Part shown: positions 1 through 5,827 of the stretch, piece by piece
Layout: the number at the start of each line of letters is the position of its first letter
Position numbering within the stretch: position 1 is the first letter of the stretch
Source: JAFLBB01 sp040007195
Lineage (GTDB): Bacteria > Acidobacteriota > Terriglobia > Bryobacterales > Bryobacteraceae
Reading direction: 5' to 3'
DNA length: 7,569 nt
Assembly (NCBI GenBank): GCA_040007195.1
Contig: JBDTVQ010000343.1
Span: forward strand, 1-7,569
The notes under the pieces: model-generated
Seen by the model: only the letters and a program-made list of their open reading frames with translations
The model's database searches: none
Told to the model about the DNA's origin: nothing
Program-made: the position numbers and the translations under genes

Positions 1-164
1 GCGACGCTGATGGGCGCTTTGGCTTCGTCGAGTACGGCTTCGATGTTGCCGAGCGAGGTTTCGATGACGATGGGAGTTTCGGCGTGGGCGGCGAAGGCTG
101 CGAGCAGGACGAGTAGGAGCCTAGCTGCGGCACGCGCGACTTTCTCTATGGTTGGACTGGCCAT
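1..164 (-). CDS. Secreted cyclophilin-type peptidyl-prolyl cis-trans isomerase, N-terminal part (runs off left edge)
   Basis: This is the first 54 codons of a gene that continues beyond position 1. The start at 164-162 is followed by a typical Sec signal peptide: charged n-region (residues 1-14, with K8, R11, R14), hydrophobic core LLLVLLAAFAA, and an AHA cleavage site after residue 27. The mature part opens with TPIVIETSLGNIEAVLDEAKAP, which resembles the first two beta strands of bacterial cyclophilins ('v.i.TslGdI.i.Ld...AP.tv.NF'). Such enzymes catalyse proline isomerisation during periplasmic folding. The catalytic residues lie outside the window and cannot be checked. The start codon is only 4 nt after the higA stop, and no clear Shine-Dalgarno sequence precedes it (TCCGCTGCCTGATCCC upstream), so translation may depend on coupling to higA. 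The frame is open upstream, so a non-ATG start inside higA cannot be excluded, but the signal peptide fits this ATG well. Confidence 0.8.
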   Translation of the reverse strand, partial: MASPTIEKVARAAARLLLVLLAAFAAHAETPIVIETSLGNIEAVLDEAKAPISV

Positions 165-168
165 GGGA

Positions 169-477
169 TCAGGCAGCGGACCGGGGCTTTAGAATCTGTT
201 TGCGTTTGGGAATTCGCTGAATCGCTTTGCCGTTCTGCCGACGAGCGAGGTCGAGCTCGTACGCACTCTGAAGGTTCATCCAAAAATCGGCTGACATGCC
301 GAAGTATTGGCCAAGGCGCAGCGCGGTGTCGGCCGTCACGCTCCGCTTGCCTGCCAGCAACTGATAAAGCCGGTTGGGCGGCACCTCAATCACATCCGCA
401 AGCTGCTTAGCAGAAAGCTGGATGCCTTCGAGTTCGCCGGCGAGAATTTCACCGGGGTGGATCGGTGTGCGAGGCAT
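169..477 (-). CDS. higA: HigA-family antitoxin, XRE-type helix-turn-helix
   Basis: A 102-residue protein matching the HigA/VapI antitoxin family in length and sequence. It opens with the family signature MPRTPIHPGEILAGELE. A helix-turn-helix follows at about residues 21-45 (LSAKQLADVIEVPPNRLYQLL), then GKRSVTADTALRLGQYFG and the typical SADFWMNLQSAYEL segment at about 62-75. The basic C-terminal tail (KRKQILKPR) is common in the group. HigA neutralises HigB by direct binding and, alone or in complex, represses its own operon. The ATG at 477 is chosen because AAGGAGA lies 7 nt upstream and homologues start at this MPRTPIHPGE motif; an upstream in-frame start near 549 would overlap higB and adds unrelated residues. 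It lies 17 nt downstream of higB, in the toxin-first order typical of higBA. The likely regulatory target is the palindrome at 801-824. Confidence 0.94.
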   Translation of the reverse strand: MPRTPIHPGEILAGELEGIQLSAKQLADVIEVPPNRLYQLLAGKRSVTADTALRLGQYFGMSADFWMNLQSAYELDLARRQNGKAIQRIPKRKQILKPRSAA

Positions 478-484
478 GATCGAA

Positions 485-491
485 TCTCCTT
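485..491 (-). promoter_or_regulatory. Shine-Dalgarno sequence fixing the higA start
   Basis: AAGGAGA on the minus strand lies 7 nt before the higA ATG, in the 17-nt gap after the higB stop. It is the strongest ribosome-binding site in the window and decides between the 477 start and the longer open frame. It contrasts with the very weak initiation region of higB, which would favour excess antitoxin synthesis. Confidence 0.8.
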
Positions 492-494
492 CCC

Positions 495-779
495 TTAGTG
501 ATAGTCGACAATCTCTACGTCCGCAGGCCCCGGCGAGTCCTTTGGCCATTTAAAACAGATACGCCATTGGTCGTTGATGCGGATGGAATATTGGCCTTTT
601 CGATCTCCCTTCAACATTTCCAGCCGGTTTGAATTGAGAGCAGCCAAGTCACCCAACGAGGTAGCAGCCTCTAAGACACGCAGACGCTTCTCGGCTTGGA
701 TTCGAAACGCCTCCCACTTGCGAATGGTTTCGCCGGCCGCCAACTGCCCGGTGTCTCTGTCCTTATAACTCGTGATCAC
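495..779 (-). CDS. higB: HigB-family toxin (RelE/ParE-like mRNA interferase)
   Basis: A 94-residue protein with full-length similarity to the HigB / 'plasmid maintenance system killer' family. Diagnostic segments are MITSYKDRDT at the start, NRLEMLKGDRKGQYSIRIND (residues 51-70), QWRICFKW (71-78) and the terminal VEIVDYH. The family cleaves mRNA on the ribosome. The last residues D92, Y93 and H94 correspond to the C-terminal Asp-Tyr-His known to matter in Proteus vulgaris HigB, so the toxin looks intact. The start is GTG at 779; there is an in-frame TAG five codons upstream and homologues begin with this M-I-x-S-[FY]-K-D motif. No Shine-Dalgarno sequence is visible, and the predicted 5' untranslated region is only about 11 nt, so translation is probably inefficient. 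It is the first gene of the higB-higA operon. Confidence 0.95.
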   Translation of the reverse strand: MITSYKDRDTGQLAAGETIRKWEAFRIQAEKRLRVLEAATSLGDLAALNSNRLEMLKGDRKGQYSIRINDQWRICFKWPKDSPGPADVEIVDYH

Positions 780-796
780 CCAAGAACAGAACTACC

Positions 797-825
797 ATTA
801 TGTACATTTGACGTCAAACGTACAA
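797..825 (-). promoter_or_regulatory. Candidate higBA promoter
   Basis: On the minus strand a -10 element CATAAT (802-797, five of six matches to consensus) lies 17 nt after a weak -35 element TTGTAC (825-820). The predicted transcript would begin near 790, about 11 nt before the higB GTG. A better -35 hexamer, TTGACG (817-812), is also present, but no good -10 lies at 17 nt from it. The promoter is almost wholly covered by the palindrome at 801-824, as expected for an autorepressed toxin-antitoxin operon. Confidence 0.45.
801..824. promoter_or_regulatory. 24-bp palindromic operator, probable HigA binding site
   Basis: The plus strand reads TGTACA, then TTTGACGTCAAA minus the shared edge base, then CGTACA. 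In coordinates, the central 12 bp (807-818, TTTGACGTCAAA) is a perfect palindrome. The flanking TGTAC (801-805) and GTACA (820-824) are also exact mirror images. Only the pair 806/819 breaks symmetry, so 22 of 24 positions are symmetric. The site overlaps the higBA -10 and -35 region. HigA-type antitoxins are dimeric repressors of palindromes at this location, so assignment as the HigA operator follows from position and symmetry; the binding itself is inferred. Confidence 0.8.
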
Positions 826-845
826 TCCTTAGTGCGAACTCCCCT

Positions 846-2426
846 TTACGCCAGAATCGCCTTCACGACCGACGCTTTTTCGACTCCGGTGAGGCGCACG
901 TCGAGGCCTTGATAGCCGTAGCTGAAGCGTTCGTGATCGATGCCGAACTGGTGCAGGATGGTGGCCTGGAAGTCGCGCACGTGGACGGGGTCTTGCGTGA
1001 TGTTGTAGCTGAAGTCGTCGGTTTCGCCGTGGACGATGCCGCCCTTGATGCCGCCGCCTGCCATCCAGAGGCTGAAGCAGCGGGGATGATGGTCGCGGCC
1101 GTAGTCGGTTTCGGTGAGCTTGCCTTGCGAGTAAATGGTGCGGCCGAATTCACCGGCGAGAATGACGAGCGTGTCGTCGAGCATGCCGCGCTGTTTGAGG
1201 TCCTGGATGAGCGCATAGCATGGCTGATCGATTTCCTTGCACTGGCTGGGGAGGACTTCGGGGAGCAGGCCGTGCACGTCCCAACCACGGTGATAGACCT
1301 GCACGAAACGGGTACCGCGTTCGACGAGGCGGCGGGCCATCAAACAGGTCTGCGCGAAGGAGCCGGGCTTACGCGCCTCTTCGCCGTAGAGCTTCCAGGT
1401 GGCGTCGGTTTCCTTGGAGAGATCGGTGAGCTCGGGCACCGAAGATTGCATGCGGAAGGCCATTTCATATTGGGCCATGCGCGTCTTGGTTTCGGGATCG
1501 CCGAGTTTCTGGTAGGTGAGATTGTTCATCTCGCCGAGCGTGTCGAGCATTTCGCGGCGAACGTTGGTGGGCACGCCGTCGGGATTATTGATGAAGAGGA
1601 CGGGATCGCCGGAACTGCGGAGGCTGACGCCGGCGTACTTGCCGGAGAGGAAGCCGGCGCTCCAGAGGCGCGCGGAGATGGCCTGTACGTTGGCCTTGGG
1701 GTGATTGTGTTTGGCCTGCAGGACGACGAAGGTGGGCAGGTCCTGATTCATCGAACCGAGGCCGTAGCTGAGCCATGAGCCGATGCAGGGACGGCCGGCG
1801 ACCATGAAGCCGGTTTGGAAAAACGTGATGGCCGGTTCGTGATTGATCGCCTCGGTATTCATGCTGCGGATGATGGCGATGTCGTCGGCCATCTTGCCGA
1901 TGTTGGGCAGCAGATCAGAAACCCAAGCGCCGGATTTGCCGTACTGTTTAAAACCGAAGATCGAAGGCGCGATGGGGAAGCGGCTTTGGCCGCTGGTCAT
2001 GGTGGTGAGGCGCTGGCCCTTGCGAATGGAGTCGGGGAGGTCCTTATTGAACCACTCCTTCATTTGCGGTTTGTAGTCGTAGGTCTCCATCTGCGGCGGC
2101 GATCCGACCAGGTGGAGATAGATGCAGCGCTTGGCTTTCGGTGCAAAGTGAGGAAGGCCTGGAAGACCGCCAATGGCCGCGCGATCCGTTGTGGCGGCGC
2201 CGGCTTTGTCACCCAGCAGCGAGGCAAGCGCGAGCGCGCCGATGCCGCGGGCTCCACGCGAGAAGAAACGGCGGCGCGATTCTTCCCGAGCCATGTCCTG
2301 CGCGATGCCATCGAGCGGATGCTGGCCTTCGGCGAAGCGGCGGCGCAAGGCCGCGTCCATGGCGTGCGTTTGCGGAGCGTAGTGGCCTTCGTCGTCGGGA
2401 CGGAGCAGATGAATAGAGCCGCTCAT
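846..2426 (-). CDS. DUF1501 family protein with twin-arginine motif
   Basis: A 526-residue DUF1501 protein, a family placed in the alkaline phosphatase/sulfatase-like superfamily; substrate and reaction are not established. The order of motifs is a long N-terminal segment, a twin-arginine motif SRRRFFSRGARG at residues 50-61 followed by a hydrophobic stretch IGALALASLLG, then the core from about residue 99 (CIYLHLVGSPPQMETYDYKP). Later landmarks are NHEPAITFFQTG (195-206), WDVHG (382-386), LAGEFGRT (423-430), GRDHHPRCFSLWMAGGG (443-459) and KGGIVHGETDDFSY (461-474). The His/Asp-rich motifs at 383-385 and 445-447 are where this superfamily usually binds metal. The ATG at 2426 overlaps the stop of the upstream cytochrome gene as ATGA, indicating translational coupling; the frame is open for 122 codons further upstream, but that stretch is only a shadow of the cytochrome gene. 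The twin-arginine motif begins about 50 residues in, later than usual, so an internal start (for example M45) is possible. No clear terminator follows the TAA. Confidence 0.92.
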   Translation of the reverse strand: MSGSIHLLRPDDEGHYAPQTHAMDAALRRRFAEGQHPLDGIAQDMAREESRRRFFSRGARGIGALALASLLGDKAGAATTDRAAIGGLPGLPHFAPKAKRCIYLHLVGSPPQMETYDYKPQMKEWFNKDLPDSIRKGQRLTTMTSGQSRFPIAPSIFGFKQYGKSGAWVSDLLPNIGKMADDIAIIRSMNTEAINHEPAITFFQTGFMVAGRPCIGSWLSYGLGSMNQDLPTFVVLQAKHNHPKANVQAISARLWSAGFLSGKYAGVSLRSSGDPVLFINNPDGVPTNVRREMLDTLGEMNNLTYQKLGDPETKTRMAQYEMAFRMQSSVPELTDLSKETDATWKLYGEEARKPGSFAQTCLMARRLVERGTRFVQVYHRGWDVHGLLPEVLPSQCKEIDQPCYALIQDLKQRGMLDDTLVILAGEFGRTIYSQGKLTETDYGRDHHPRCFSLWMAGGGIKGGIVHGETDDFSYNITQDPVHVRDFQATILHQFGIDHERFSYGYQGLDVRLTGVEKASVVKAILA

Positions 2427-5400
2427 TTGTTGAGTACCTCGTCGAGATTCAGTAGTTGGCTGGTGAGCATGGTCATGGCGGCGAATTCGTCCTGGGCGAG
2501 CGATGGATCGGGCTTGCGTTCGCCGGCGGAGAGGAGCTTTTCGGCGTCGGCTTCGTGCGCCTTGTAGTGCTCGCGGAATTGCGTGAAGGCCTTTTTGGCG
2601 ACCACCCGTTCGGCTGGGGTGAGCGGGCGTGAGAGAGCCAGCGTAGTGATGTAGTCGAGTTGCGCGTCCCAGGTGGCTTCGGCCTGCATGCTGCGTTCGG
2701 CGAGGACCTTGGCCGCTTCGACGAACTGTACGTCGTTCATGGTGGCGAGAGCTTGCAGCGGTGTGTTGGTGCGTTCGCGCTTCATGGTGCACGATTCGCG
2801 CGTGGGAGCGTTGAAGATGTCCATTCCCGGCGGCGGCGCGCTGCGTTTCCAGAAGGTGTAGAGGGAGCGGCGGTAGAGGCCATCGCCTTCGTCCTGTTTG
2901 TAGAAGCGCGTGTTCGAACCGAGCATGGCGACCGATTCCCAGATGCCTTCGGGCTGATAGGGGCGGACGCTGGGTCCGCCGATCTGGCGAACGAGGAGGC
3001 CGCTGGCGGCGAGGGCGTAGTCGCGCACCATTTCGCCATCCATACGGAAGCGCGGGCCGCGGCTGAGAAGGCGGTTGTCGGGATCTTTAGAGAGTTTGAG
3101 CGGGGTGGCGCGGGCGACCTGGCGGTAGGTGGCCGACATGAGCACCTGTTTGTAGAAGCGCTTCATGTCCCAACCGTTCTCGCGGAAATCGACGGCGAGC
3201 CAATCGAGGAGTTCGGGATGCGACGGGGGCTCGCCCTGGCTGCCGAAGTCATCGGTGGATTTGACGATGCCGGTGCCGAAGATCTCCTGCCACATGCGGT
3301 TCACGGTGACGCGAGCGGTGAGCGGATTCTCATCCGTGAAGAGCCATTTGGCGAAGCCGAGGCGGTTGCGCGGGAGATCGGCGGCCATGGGGGGAAGGAC
3401 GGAGGGCGTGTTGGCGTCCACTTCTTCGCGGCGTTGATCGTAGGCGCCGCGGTAGAGAAGCCAAGCTTGCGGCTTCGCGTCGGCACGTTCGTTCATGACG
3501 TGGGTGACGGCTCCGCGCTTGGCGATCTTGGCGGCGTCTGCGTTGAGTTTATTTTGCTCGTCGACAAGCGCGCGGAAGGGTTCGTGTTCTTTCACGAGGA
3601 AGTAGCTGAGGAGCGCCTCGCGGTCATGCGTGGTGAGTTGCGCGGGTTCTTTCTTTAGCGCGCCGGCGATGGAGACCCACTCGCTCATCATCCTGGCTTC
3701 GCTTTCGGTGAGGGCGCGATTGAAGATGTGGAAATCGGCGATGAGGCCGTTCTCAAAAGATTTGCCGAGGGTGAGGGGAACGTCGACGCCGATGCTGCCG
3801 GGCAGTTCGGTGTTCTGATTGCCGCGGCCTTGCGTGGGAATGGCGATGCCGTTCACGTAGAGCGCCATTCCGGTTTGCTGGCGAGAGCCGTCGTAGGTGA
3901 ACGTGACGTGATTCCAGGTTCCGTGCTTGAGTTGCTCAAGGTGGCCGGAGCGAATCTCGATGTTCTTTTCGTCGTCACCGTACATGCGCATGCGGACGAG
4001 GCGCGCGTTGACATCGAGGAACCAACCGCGGTTTTTGTCGGTATTGGCGAGTTGCGCGGCGAGGCCGTTATTCTGCTCGCCTTCGGGGAAATAGAAAAGG
4101 ATCGAGATGGAGAAGGGCTCGTCGGCATCGAGCTTGCGGACCTTGGGAATGACGACTCCGTCTTCTTTCGCGAACTTCAGCGCGGGCATGCCTTCGACGG
4201 GCGAGGCACCGAGCGTGACGGCGTCACTCGACTTAGCGAGTTCGGCGATGTTGGCTTCAAAGACGGTGGCTTTTTCGCCGAGGGGTTTGGGTGCGTCGAG
4301 TTTGGTGCGGGATTGCTGCCACTTCTCAAAGGCGGCGCCTGCGGAGATGCGCTCGGCCGACATCTGGCTACGAACGGCTTGCTGGCGGGCGGTGATCGCG
4401 CTCCACTCTTCGCGATCGGCTTTGCGCGGGACGGTCAGGATGGGCGGCGAATCGGGCGTGTTGCCGTCCATGACGCGCTGCGTGGTGTTCCGAAAGAAGG
4501 CGCCGAGAGCGTAGAAATCCTTCTGCAGGATGGGATCGAATTTGTGGTCGTGGCAGGTGGCGCAGCCGACGGTGAGGCCGAGCCAAACGGCGCCGGTGGT
4601 GTCGGCGCGATCCTTGGCGTAGATCTCTTCGTACTCCTGCTCGATGATGCCGGCTTCGTTCGTCGTCACATTGCAGCGATGAAAGCCGGTGGCGATTTTC
4701 TGATCGAGCGTGGCATTGGGGAGCATGTCGCCCGCGAGTTGTTCGATGGTGAATTGATCGAAGGGCAGATTGCGGTTGAAGGCCTGGATGACCCAATCGC
4801 GGTAGGGCCAGATTTCGCGGTAGTTGTCGACGTGGATGCCGTGGGTGTCGCCGTAGCGGGCGGCGTCGAGCCAGTAGCGGCCGCGATGTTCGCCGTAGTG
4901 GGGCGAGGCAAGGAAGCGGTCGACCATATTCTCGTACGCCTTCGGCGTGGTGTCCTTCAGGTACTCGTCGATTTCGGCGGGCTTGGGGGGAAGGCCGGTG
5001 GCGTCGAGCGAAACGCGGCGGATGAGAGTGCGCTTGTCGGCGGAGGCTTCCGGCGTGAGTCCGGCGGCTTCGAGTTTGGCGAGGACGAAGCGGTCAATGG
5101 GATTGCGGGTCCATGCGGCATTGGCGACGACGGGCGGGTTGACTTTGACGGGAGCTTTGAACGACCAGTGTTCGCTCCAGGATGCGCCGGCGGCGATCCA
5201 CTGTTTGAGAAGGGCGATCTGATCGGCGGTGAGCTTCTTGTGCGAAGACTCGGGCGGCATGCGGAGGGCAGGCTTTTCGGCCGTGATGCGGAGATAGAGC
5301 AGGCTGGCCTCGGGCTTGCCGGGAACGATGGCGGCGCCTTTGGGACGCGCGGCGAAGGCGGGGTCCTTGAGGTCGAGGCGAAGGCCGGCCATGCGGGCTT

Positions 5401-5530
5401 TGGAATCGGGCCCGTGGCAGGCGAAGCAGTTGTCTGAAAGGACGGGGCGGATGTCGCGCTGGAAGTCGATGGGCTTGGCGTAGGCCGGCGCGGACAGGGC
5501 AAGGGCCGCCAGGAGTGCTGCGAATCGCAT
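2423..5530 (-). CDS. Planctomycete-type cytochrome c protein (PSCyt1-DUF1549-LamG-DUF1553)
   Basis: A 1035-residue exported multidomain protein. Residues 1-18 form a Sec signal peptide (MRFAALLAALALSAPAYA). A PSCyt1 cytochrome domain covers about 19-120: haem motif CFACH at 35-39 and LRMPP at 89-93, giving M91 as a likely axial ligand. DUF1549 (PSCyt2) spans about 140-350 and carries a second haem motif, CATCH, at 323-327. A LamG/concanavalin-like insert lies at about 468-620 (EPFSISILFYF, HVTFTYDG, MALYVNG, FHIFNRALTESE). DUF1553 (PSD1) spans about 715-1035, with RNRLGFAKWLF, NRMWQEIFG, SATYRQ and RTNTPLQALATMND. The protein probably acts in the periplasm with the DUF1501 partner encoded immediately downstream (ATGA overlap); its substrate is unknown. 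I chose the ATG at 5530 because the signal peptide begins there and a candidate promoter sits just upstream; the alternative ATG at 5596 adds 22 residues ahead of the signal peptide. Neither start has a strong ribosome-binding site. Confidence 0.94.
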   Translation of the reverse strand: MRFAALLAALALSAPAYAKPIDFQRDIRPVLSDNCFACHGPDSKARMAGLRLDLKDPAFAARPKGAAIVPGKPEASLLYLRITAEKPALRMPPESSHKKLTADQIALLKQWIAAGASWSEHWSFKAPVKVNPPVVANAAWTRNPIDRFVLAKLEAAGLTPEASADKRTLIRRVSLDATGLPPKPAEIDEYLKDTTPKAYENMVDRFLASPHYGEHRGRYWLDAARYGDTHGIHVDNYREIWPYRDWVIQAFNRNLPFDQFTIEQLAGDMLPNATLDQKIATGFHRCNVTTNEAGIIEQEYEEIYAKDRADTTGAVWLGLTVGCATCHDHKFDPILQKDFYALGAFFRNTTQRVMDGNTPDSPPILTVPRKADREEWSAITARQQAVRSQMSAERISAGAAFEKWQQSRTKLDAPKPLGEKATVFEANIAELAKSSDAVTLGASPVEGMPALKFAKEDGVVIPKVRKLDADEPFSISILFYFPEGEQNNGLAAQLANTDKNRGWFLDVNARLVRMRMYGDDEKNIEIRSGHLEQLKHGTWNHVTFTYDGSRQQTGMALYVNGIAIPTQGRGNQNTELPGSIGVDVPLTLGKSFENGLIADFHIFNRALTESEARMMSEWVSIAGALKKEPAQLTTHDREALLSYFLVKEHEPFRALVDEQNKLNADAAKIAKRGAVTHVMNERADAKPQAWLLYRGAYDQRREEVDANTPSVLPPMAADLPRNRLGFAKWLFTDENPLTARVTVNRMWQEIFGTGIVKSTDDFGSQGEPPSHPELLDWLAVDFRENGWDMKRFYKQVLMSATYRQVARATPLKLSKDPDNRLLSRGPRFRMDGEMVRDYALAASGLLVRQIGGPSVRPYQPEGIWESVAMLGSNTRFYKQDEGDGLYRRSLYTFWKRSAPPPGMDIFNAPTRESCTMKRERTNTPLQALATMNDVQFVEAAKVLAERSMQAEATWDAQLDYITTLALSRPLTPAERVVAKKAFTQFREHYKAHEADAEKLLSAGERKPDPSLAQDEFAAMTMLTSQLLNLDEVLNK

Positions 5531-5548
5531 AGTGGTGATGATGGAACG

Positions 5549-5578
5549 ATTATCTGTCGCGGGCGGGGGTGGGAGCAA
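5549..5578 (-). promoter_or_regulatory. Candidate promoter of the cytochrome-DUF1501 operon
   Basis: On the minus strand GATAAT (5554-5549, five of six matches to the -10 consensus) follows a weak TTGCTC (5578-5573) with an 18-nt spacer. Transcription would begin near 5542, about 12 nt before the ATG at 5530, which agrees with the chosen start. The spacer is very rich in C on the coding strand, so the element is unusual and the call is tentative. Confidence 0.3.
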
Positions 5579-5631
5579 GGCGGGGCGGAGGGCCATTCAG
5601 AACTTGTCCTGAGATCCGGGCTCTCGCGGGC

Positions 5632-5637
5632 TACAAT
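5632..5637 (+). promoter_or_regulatory. Candidate -10 element (TACAAT) upstream of the kinase remnant and transporter
   Basis: TACAAT, within GGGCTACAATCGG, matches five of six bases of the -10 consensus and lies 13 nt before the ATG of the kinase remnant. No good -35 is present at 16-18 nt. If active it would give a short leader for the former kinase gene and a leader of about 185 nt for the transporter. Confidence 0.3.
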
Positions 5638-5650
5638 CGGTTGACGCTCT

Positions 5651-5783
5651 ATGCCCCTAGCATTTGGAAGGCAGTTGGTTAGATACGAGATCGCCGGACC
5701 CCTTGGAAAAAGGGGGCCGGATGAAAGTGTATCGCGCGAAGGGCGCTGAGGCCGGCCGCAAATTCGCCGTGATGAATGTGCCC
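5651..5783 (+). pseudogene. Frameshifted, truncated N-terminus of a eukaryotic-like Ser/Thr protein kinase
   Basis: The ATG at 5651 opens a frame reading MPLAFGRQLVRYEIAGPLG, close to the 'MPLAPGTRLGPYEILGPLG' start common in acidobacterial Pkn-type kinases. After about 5710 this frame loses similarity and stops at TGA 5747-5749. The +1 frame continues the homology without gaps: KGGRMKVYRAKGAEAGRKFA then VMNVP, matching the kinase pattern 'GAGGMGEVYRARDTRLGREVAVKVLP'. Removing one base from the A5G5 run at 5707-5716 joins the two halves exactly. The glycine-rich loop is damaged, and the expected VAxK lysine is replaced (FAVMNV). Nothing kinase-like follows 5783, so about 95% of a normal kinase domain is missing. 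The +1 frame is itself open from ATG 5721 (36 codons) to a TGA at 5829-5831 that overlaps the transporter start as ATGA. The match is from memory of the family consensus and short, hence moderate confidence. Confidence 0.65.
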
Positions 5784-5827
5784 GGATGTGCCGCGGGTGC
5801 CAAAACTCCGCCTGAAGGGACCGGCGA

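Noticed and set aside
696..1778. Plus-strand open frame (360 codons) across higB, the operator and DUF1501
   Set aside because: It spans a promoter and two opposite-strand genes and has the same composition artefact. The frame at 2660-3658 was rejected for the same reason.
2427..2792. N-terminal extension of the DUF1501 frame by 122 codons
   Set aside because: The extension is Arg/His-rich shadow sequence inside the cytochrome gene, and the ATGA overlap at 2423-2426 gives a natural start.
3728..5437. Long plus-strand open frame (569 codons) opposite the cytochrome gene
   Set aside because: It is antisense to a gene with unmistakable domains. Its translation is low-complexity Gly/Ala/Val/Glu-rich, as produced by the complement of GC-rich codons, and shows no recognisable domain.
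5531..5596. Longer cytochrome start at 5596
   Set aside because: It would place 22 residues before an otherwise complete signal peptide and would start upstream of the candidate promoter. It remains possible because a weak AGGA lies before it.
5694..5720. Hairpin read as a rho-independent terminator
   Set aside because: No T-run follows on either strand; it lies at the start of a reading frame instead.
5660..5827. Known riboswitch or structured RNA upstream of the transporter
   Set aside because: I compared it by eye with the ydaO/c-di-AMP, fluoride, ZTP, THF, c-di-GMP and mini-ykkC consensus features and found no match. Most of the segment is better explained as kinase-derived sequence.
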